Source: Mesodorylaimus sp. YZB2_4
Taxonomy: Eukaryota > Nematoda > Enoplea > Dorylaimida > Dorylaimidae
Assembly: GCA_030248295.1 (NCBI GenBank)
Contig: JASANH010001213.1
Location: forward strand, 558,001 to 622,000
Length of the DNA: 64,000 bases
Direction: 5' to 3'
This document shows, in pieces, positions 57,504 to 64,000 of the stretch. The position numbers were made by a program, and so were the translations under genes. Positions within the stretch are counted from its first letter, which is position 1; each line of letters starts with the position of its first letter. The notes beneath the pieces are model-generated. The model saw only the letters and a program-made list of their open reading frames with translations, did not search any database and was not told the DNA's origin.

Positions 57504-60097
57504 ACGATGACCACTGCCAAATTAAAAAGAAAAATTCGGCGGAGAGCAGGACAGTGTATTCGATACGCGGGGAGGACGGGACTGTGTACGATGACCAGCT
57601 AGAGGTAATAGGGGAAATTAGAAGGCAATATGCGAGTTTGTTCACTAGCGTAGGGCGCATTGATGAAGGGGCTGCGGATCTTTTTTTATGTCGGCGGCCA
57701 TACGGGGTGGTACAGGATGCAAACAGGGGACCCATGGGAGATGAAATAGGAGAGGAAGAGGTGCGGGCTGCAATTCGCTCATTTCAGAAAAAGAAGACAC
57801 CAGGTTCTGATGGTCTCCCAATAGAATTTTATAGGTTTTTCTTGGGAGAACTAGGACAAATTCTGAGCAAAGTCTATTCGGCTTCTCTGAGGGTAGGGTT
57901 TCTTCCCTCAAGCTGTTACTTTGGGATAATTTCGAAGCTGTATAAGGGGGAAGGGGACAAGGCCCAAAGGTCAAACTGGCGGCCATTGACCATGCTGAAT
58001 GTGGACTAAAAAATTTTGGCAAAAGTCCTAGCCATGAGGTTGAGGAAAGTAATGCCTAAAATTGTGCATCCTGACCAGACGTGCTCGGTGCCTGGAATGG
58101 ATATCAGGGACGGGGTCTTGACCCTGTACAATGAGGTGGAGTACATAAATGAGACCGGCGCGGAAGCCATGCTCCTTTCTGTCGACCACATGACTGCCAT
58201 CGATATAGTGGAATGGGAGTATTTGCACAGGGTGTTAGAGTATTTTGGCTTAGGCCAGACTTTTGGGGACTGGATCAAAATTACCTATAACCCAGGAATG
58301 GTAAAATCGTCAGTGCAGGTAAATGGCTACGTTTCGGCTGCTTTCTGCCAGACCAGGGGAATCAGGCAAGGGTGTCCTTTATCCGCACTCTTGTATGTTT
58401 TAGTATCTGAGTCAGTCGCCAATTATATAAGAAGGGACACGGGTGTAAAAGGTATTGACGTGCTAGGGAATGAGCTGAAAATCAGTAATTATGCTTGATA
58501 CGGACTCAGTGAAGCAGATATTTTGGGTGTATGAAGAATTCAGGAAAGCATTAGGAGCGACACTAAAAAGAGCAAAAACCAAAATCCTATGCCTTGGAGC
58601 AAAGGGTATTTCCGAGATAGACGAAGAGCTGGGACAGTTTATGACGGAGAAAATAAAAGTTTATGGGTTTTGGATCTCGCGAAGCGGGTTGGAAAATAAC
58701 GACAACTGGGTGGCAGTCCGTGAGCACATAGGGCAGCTAAGTAGCAAAGTACCCCATAAAGAGATCTCTTATTTTGGTAGGATCCATGTTGCCAAGACAT
58801 ACTTTCTCTCGAAAGCATGGTATTTGGCATCAATAATTGCACCTGAGAACGATTTTCAGAGATTTGTAGAAAGGCAAATTGATGGATATCTTTGGTATCC
58901 TTCAAAAGTGAATATGATAAATAGGTGCATTCTGAAGAGAAGCAAGGAGCAAGGTGGGATACCCTACCCCGATGTAGGCTACAAAGTATTAGCTTTCAGG
59001 CTGATGCTTTTACTACGCAGGCAGTGCTCAGATAATAATGCCGCGTGGCATGCCAGTTTTGACTTTCTACAGTAAAGTGCAGGATGCGAAGCCAAACTAG
59101 TTGGATGTGATTGCAGTACCCCGACTGTACAAGGATATACGCAGGGCCGTGGTGACTGCTAAACTTTCTTTATTAAACCCTAACAGTGTCGGCTTGGGCG
59201 CCCGAGTTTATCCGATCAAACACCTTAAGACAAAGTTTTTGTATAAGCATATGTTAGAGAAGAAAGTCATGAAAGCGACGACAGCGATGCAACAGTACTG
59301 GCAGGAAAAGTTGGGAGTGGAGCAGATAGATTTTAGTGCGCATTGGAGATTGAGTCGGACCAAAAATGTGGATGGGTATTCACGAAATTTGCACTTCTAA
59401 TTGTTGTATATAGCACTGTATACGAGAAGCGGAGTCTCTAATTTTGCAGATTTAGACGCTAATTGTAAATACTGCAATGTTAGGTATGGATTGGATAAAC
59501 ACGAAGATGTCTATCACGTTTTTGTAAAATACCCAAGAATTGAGTACTTTTGGGAGCAAGTGGAGGGACTGTTGAAAAAGTTAGACAGTACTGTATCTCT
59601 TAGTGAGGAGAATAGGATTTTTGGAGTACTGGGTCTTCAAAATAAACATATCGCCTCAGTTGCAAACATGGTTTTGCAATGTACCCAGAGGTTTATATGG
59701 GCAGCAAGGGTGGCCTATGAGGAAGACAATGAGCTAATTGACATGTGGGATTCGCTGGTGACCCGACTAAAAGGACTAAGAAAACGAGCTAGGTGTATTT
59801 TGACACCGCAGGGTTTTCATGAGCAGTTTGTAAAGTTGTCTTTCATCTCCTACTTTAGAAGTGGTATGCCATATTGATTTGCGGGTATTTGTTTTTGTCC
59901 TTTGTCTCTTGTTAGCATTTGAGGATAGTCTCCCAGTGCCAGGGAAACGGGCATCATGGCTTTTGGAGAATGGGGGAAGTAGAATGAAAAGGTGTGATAA
60001 TACGATAAAATGTAATAGGCTATAATAGTTTTGGGTTTTGTTGAACTTACATTTTGCTTCGTCTAATAAACATATATTACGTTTCAAAAAAAAATCA
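57504..60097 (+). mobile_element. 5'-truncated Tx1/L1-like LINE
   Basis: A non-LTR retrotransposon with 2.6 kb remaining, flanked by AGTACT target duplications (57498-57503 and 60098-60103) and ending in an A-rich tail (60086-60094). The reverse transcriptase keeps GSDGLPIEFYRFF, NWRPLTMLN, AEAMLLSVDHMTAIDIVEW (first catalytic Asp region) and TRGIRQGCPLSALLYVL. The frame breaks at 58495 just where the YADD catalytic pair should be, so that pair is missing. Further stops or shifts occur at 58007, 59075 and 59400. The C-terminus has CKYCNVRYGLDKHEDVYH (zinc-finger tail). The endonuclease domain is absent. The element is dead. A short copy of its 3' end sits at 29988-30228. Confidence 0.9.
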
Positions 60098-60518
60098 AGT
60101 ACTTCGTCGTCGTCGTCTTCCGTCGTCATCTCCGGAACAGCAAAACGTGCATTTTGGATCTCGAGAACGGATAAGCCATTAGCAACAAAATTTCGCACGA
60201 TTATTGGCCATGATAAACATAGTTCGTCCCCAGAATATGTGCATTTTTGTAGATTTGTTTTCGAGTTATGAACGATCAAAGTTGCCCGCTAAACATTGCG
60301 CATCTGTGTGGCTGGGCTAAACAGATGGGATATTTTATTGCAGCAACTTACACCGCAGTTTTACACCACCATATTGTATTTTATCGAAAATGCAATGAAG
60401 AATGCCAGGAAAGCTATCCCAAATGCGCTGTTGTAAAACGAAGCAAATGATGGCACCGTAAAGTAAGTGATTTGGTACGGCAGCCAGGCACCTTCTCATT
60501 CGGGGTCGTGTCAGTGTC

Positions 60519-61145
60519 CCAGCATCGACCGAACCACCGAACCGGCCGAACCGAAACACCGGATTGGCGATTTTTACCGAACCTAACCGAACCGGCTTTT
60601 TTGGACCGAACCACCGAACCGAACAACCGCTTCACTTTCGCTGATTTTATCGAAGCTTAGCGTTGGCCTCTGAGTAGTCCCGATTTGAACCATTAGACTA
60701 CTCAGTTTGGGAAGAATTTGCTTATGCAATGAACTGGGATCGAGTAAAGTCCAAAGCAACTCCAAAAGCTGAGTTGAAGCTTGCCGAAACGAATTCGTTT
60801 GGATATTGTGAACAAAGTTGTGACAGTTGCTACTTCGGCTATATCGCGTTTTAAAAACGAATGGTGAATATAATGGCTAGCGAAATAGGTCAAACTGACT
60901 CAGAATCGAATGCTGAACACAATAGTATCGAATTTACCGCGATAACTTGCAGATTAAGGCTGGTAGAAGACGAAACATTTGCGGGTCATTCTTTATATCA
61001 CTCTACATAGATGATGATACTTTATGTAGGATGTGCTAGGGGTGAACATAGAAAATTCGGTCCGGTTCGGCTCGGTTCGGTGAGATTTGAGAAAAAGTTC
61101 ACTAAGGTTCGGTTCGGTGCAAAACCCGTGTTCGGTCGATGCTGG
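60519..61145. mobile_element. Non-autonomous hAT-like element with iterated CGGTTCGG termini
   Basis: A 627-bp insertion absent from the left arm. Perfect 16-bp terminal inverted repeat CCAGCATCGACCGAAC. Flanked by 8-bp target duplications TCAGTGTC (60511-60518) and TCCGTGTC (61146-61153, one mismatch); the empty site in the left arm (near 14470) reads TCAGTGTC once. Inside each end are several ACCGAACC / GGTTCGGT units. 8-bp duplications indicate hAT. The short internal frames are not a transposase. Confidence 0.85.
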
Positions 61146-61190
61146 TCCGTGTCAGAGTGCGGTCGTCGACCAGAAGAAACTTCCTGTCGG

Positions 61191-61637
61191 ATGGATTCGA
61201 GCGGCGGACCAGCCACGGCGACGAGCACGAGTTCAACTGCGACGACTACAAGTACAACTACGACGACGGCTACGGGTTCGCCCACGTCAACGACCACGAA
61301 TACGATCACGGGATCGGGTCCCACTCAAAGTGCGAATACAAGCTCGGTGACACCGCCAGTGGAAAAGGGCAAGCGTAAGTGCACTGTGTACGGTTTGTTA
61401 GCGATATTGCTGACAGCTGGTGCCTTTTTTTCAGTGCCTTGGCTCGATCCGGAGCTCGACAAACCGCCGTACGTGCCGCCGGAAGATCGAGGATTCGATG
61501 GGAACGTCGCTCGCGAGGACACCACGCATCGTGTGCATCTGGTTCGCCACATGGTCCACAAGCCGATCGTACTGCATCGGGTCCATCACGTCCAAGCGCA
61601 CAAGGTGTCCGCGCCGATGTTCAACGCGATAAAGTAG
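61191..61637 (+). pseudogene. Ser/Thr-rich gene, right copy with nonsense mutation
   Basis: The inverted paralogue of 14431-13736. Same Thr/Ser tract, same 60-nt GTAAGT...TTTTTTTCAG interval (61375-61434) and same following domain, but a TCG codon has become TAG at 61635, truncating the product to 148 residues. The remaining C-terminal half (to 61883) is otherwise clean. The hAT-like element ends about 45 bp upstream of the ATG, so its promoter is probably disturbed too. Confidence 0.6.
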
Positions 61638-62010
61638 GCAAAAGTCGTCGTGGCGCCGCCCGTCATACGGCCGCGGGTGATCAGCTCCAGCCCTGGCCCA
61701 AGCCCGTTGGAAGGGGCCCCTGTGACGCCGATCGAGAGCCACACGGTCGAAGTGATCGAGTGCAACACGAAAGGTCAAGTGGAAGAGACGAAAATCGAAA
61801 TTGTCAGCGTCCAGCCGACCACGTGCCGCTTGAAGCCCGAGTATGTGCAGTTCGATGACGATGTAGAGATGGAATCTCCTTGATCGTGTGATCTCTGATG
61901 ATGACCCCGTGTGATCTGTGCGCGGTTTGCGATGATCTCGTTTTTCAAGTCAATGTGTGATGGCAATGCTTGGTGTCTTAAATGGGTGAATGGCTGATTC
62001 TTAGCGGGCA

Positions 62011-62178
62011 TTAAAACATAGAAACCGTCCCCTGGTTGCCAGTTCCCTCCCTATGCTCCACCAGTGCGCTTTCGCAGCTCACTTGCCCCGATCTAATCTG
62101 ATCCACAGCGAGCAGAAAGACACGATTAGGCCCACCCGAAGGCAGCCGTTTCTTGGCGTTAGTTTCTGCAGTCGCCAT
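62011..62178 (-). CDS. Small conserved ORF in the outer inverted repeat (right copy)
   Basis: The inverted counterpart of 13440-13607 with the frame kept and a couple of substitutions (RPN to GPN, EQR to EHR). Function unknown; may be chance. Confidence 0.2.
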   Translation of the reverse strand: MATAETNAKKRLPSGGPNRVFLLAVDQIRSGQVSCESALVEHREGTGNQGTVSMF

Positions 62179-64000
62179 GCAGTTGCGCCACAAAATGAAA
62201 ATTGAAAAGCACAAAAAGTAGTGAAATACGTTTTATAAAAGGTGGTTATGAACTTGAAGATGATTCTGCTTGAAAACAACTCTTGACCGTTCGCACGCGC
62301 TTTCTTCCATTTGTTCACTTTTCGTCTCGCGAAAGTTTCGTCGCGTTTCGCCGTAAGATTGCGCTTTAGTTTTGTGGAAGTCAAAGACCTCAAATCACGT
62401 TCTAGCCTTCCTGAATTCACAAAATTGCTCCCATAAAGCTGACCCTGGGTGTCAAAAAGCTACCGTGCTGTACGCATTTCTGCATAAATTGGCATAGACA
62501 TACTTAACTGATGAAAGATGAGTTGGGCTGCTGCTTTCAAGCTTACACGTAGTTTTCTTGTCATGTTTTTTCAATGATTTAGCGCTGTGCTTACCGACTG
62601 GCCAGCGCCTTACAATTCCCCTACACTTGTGTTAATTACTTTTGAACGCATTGTTATGTTAAAGACCCCAGTAGTGAAAACTACCCTTTACTAGTCGATA
62701 ACAAGCAGAGCCAGTGAGCAGTAGGTGCGCTGCGCTAGTGCTAGAAGCTGGTAACATTCTCGTAGAAGTACCCTTTGCGGTAGCCTAATCATAAGCTATG
62801 CGTAAGCAAAATGGCGTGAGATCATGACCTGGCAAGTATGCAAACTACCAATGCGTTTACATCACACGCATTCTGTCTGAGTTTTGCGCAATAGTATATA
62901 GTTCTGGCTGCTATTCATCGAACTCGCTCATAGTTACATTCACACCCAGGCATAACATAATTATTTCCAAAAAAGGTCTGTTATGACAGACTCAAAACTT
63001 TTAGACCAGGCAATTAACACAGAGCCTGGTCTAAAACCAGGGCTTAGGATGGCTGGTCTACTCGGGCACAGCTGCACGACCTCTGGTTGTTGATCTAGGC
63101 AAATGTTGTCTCCCCCTCCTCCTCCTCCTCGTCATCTCCCCATGGACAAGAAATCGCGTATTCTGGAACTCAACGACGGCTAAACGGATTCTGATAAAAA
63201 TTGGCACGATTATAGATTCGGCCGATTCTGAAAAAAGTGCGGAAATTGAAAATTTTTTGTTCACCAGTTCTCGGGTTATTAGCCGGCGAAAATCGTCCGT
63301 TAACATCAGGCGTCCAGTTGGCTGGTCTAAGCAGGCACTACCTTGCCTGCTGATGCTTTCTTGCCTATTGTCTGAATAGGATGATGAAGACGAGCTTGAC
63401 GCTTCTGAAGGCAGGTAGTCATAATCAATATCGGAATCATCAGACTGGCGAGTCGCTGTCTGAGGAATTAGAATCAGTAGTATCTGACCCTTCTGATTGG
63501 TCAGGAATCACACGAGTGGGATACTCGACTTTAACTCAGGAGTTATCTCTTTTTATCTGGGGACGCCTGCAGATGTCTGATTTTGACAGAAATATTCGGG
63601 GCGAACACAAAACTTTATTCAGCGATTACGTACAGTGTGAAGGACCCTGCTTCAGTATCCCACTTTGCGGGATCATTCAACTGGTCCTGCTATGTCCCTT
63701 TTTAAGTTGGAACACATGAAACTATTGCTAAGTTTTCAAGAAAAGAAATGGACGGGAAAACCATGGGGAATGGCTTTTGCTGGAACCATCAGGCTAGCTA
63801 TCCATTATACTGTACTGTACTACATAGTAAGGATTTGAGTATCCTCAACCTGCCATCTTAACTCAGGCTCCAGGCAAGGCCTGCAATGCGCTTTTTTCCA
63901 CAGACGGTCCATTAATCACCAATATTTTATTGAAACACGCGGGACAACAAACTCGCCGTCGCAATTTAATCAGTGCGAAATAAGCACATCAAATAACTGT

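Larger units (their letters stand above)
60329..64000 (-). repeat. Outer inverted duplication, right arm (runs off window)
   Basis: Reverse complement of 14662-11626, interrupted by the element at 60519-61145. Homology is still strong at base 64000, so GPCR 1 may be duplicated just beyond the edge. Confidence 0.93.

Noticed and set aside
1..64000. Bacterial or viral origin of the window
   Set aside because: Spliced genes in phase, pol III tRNA without encoded CCA, SINEs and LINEs show animal nuclear DNA.
1..64000. CRISPR array
   Set aside because: No regularly spaced identical repeats with unique spacers; the tandem units seen (AGGTCA, GGATC, ATCGTTA) are irregular element ends.

Overview
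The window is eukaryotic nuclear DNA from an invertebrate animal. Its protein-coding genes are split by short GT-AG introns (about 50-70 nt, a few longer), it has a pol III tRNA gene with internal boxes, two rhodopsin-type GPCRs, and many eukaryotic transposable elements (a Tx1/L1-like LINE, tRNA-derived SINEs, a mariner relic, hAT-like and pogo-like non-autonomous elements, Polinton/Maverick polymerase relics). I cannot fix the phylum from sequence alone; a small-genome ecdysozoan (for example tardigrade-like) would fit.

Host genes I can support: a secreted, possibly peptide-hormone-like precursor (993-339, -); tRNA-Pro(TGG) (7931-8002, +); a class A GPCR with a one-base frameshift in TM6 (10125-11343, +); a strongly diverged ubiquitin-L40 ribosomal fusion (about 17338-16891, -); S-adenosylmethionine decarboxylase (23618 to about 22097, -); FKBP12 (25161-26588, +); a secreted C-type lectin + PAN-like protein (33501-32442, -); two copies of a REEP5/6 (DP1/TB2) ER-shaping gene, one broken (39635-38699, -) and one intact (45868-46802, +); a second, intronless GPCR (50929-51912, +); and an inverted pair of Ser/Thr-rich unknown genes (about 14431-13736, - and 61191-61637, +).

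Layout: 1-8 kb holds the secreted gene, then a direct duplication (3.6-4.6 and 5.5-7.7 kb) whose second copy carries a hAT-like insertion. 8-11.6 kb has the tRNA and GPCR 1. 11.6-16.1 kb is the left arm of a large inverted duplication whose right arm is 56.3-64.0 kb and runs off the window. 16.9-26.6 kb is the main housekeeping block (Ub-L40-like, AdoMetDC, FKBP12). 27-36 kb is element-rich: a foldback element, an inverted pair of Polinton DNA polymerase relics (28.8-30.4 and 35.3-36.1 kb), with the lectin gene between them. 38.2-47.0 kb is the inverted REEP pair with a hairpin close to its symmetry axis. 47-56 kb mixes transposon relics with GPCR 2. 56.3-64 kb is the right outer arm, interrupted by a 2.6-kb LINE and a 627-bp hAT-like element.

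The genes do not form a pathway. The dominant theme is structural: at least three independent inverted segmental duplications with one partner often decayed, plus transposons whose pre-insertion sites are preserved in the sister copy, so several insertions can be dated relative to the duplications from this window alone.
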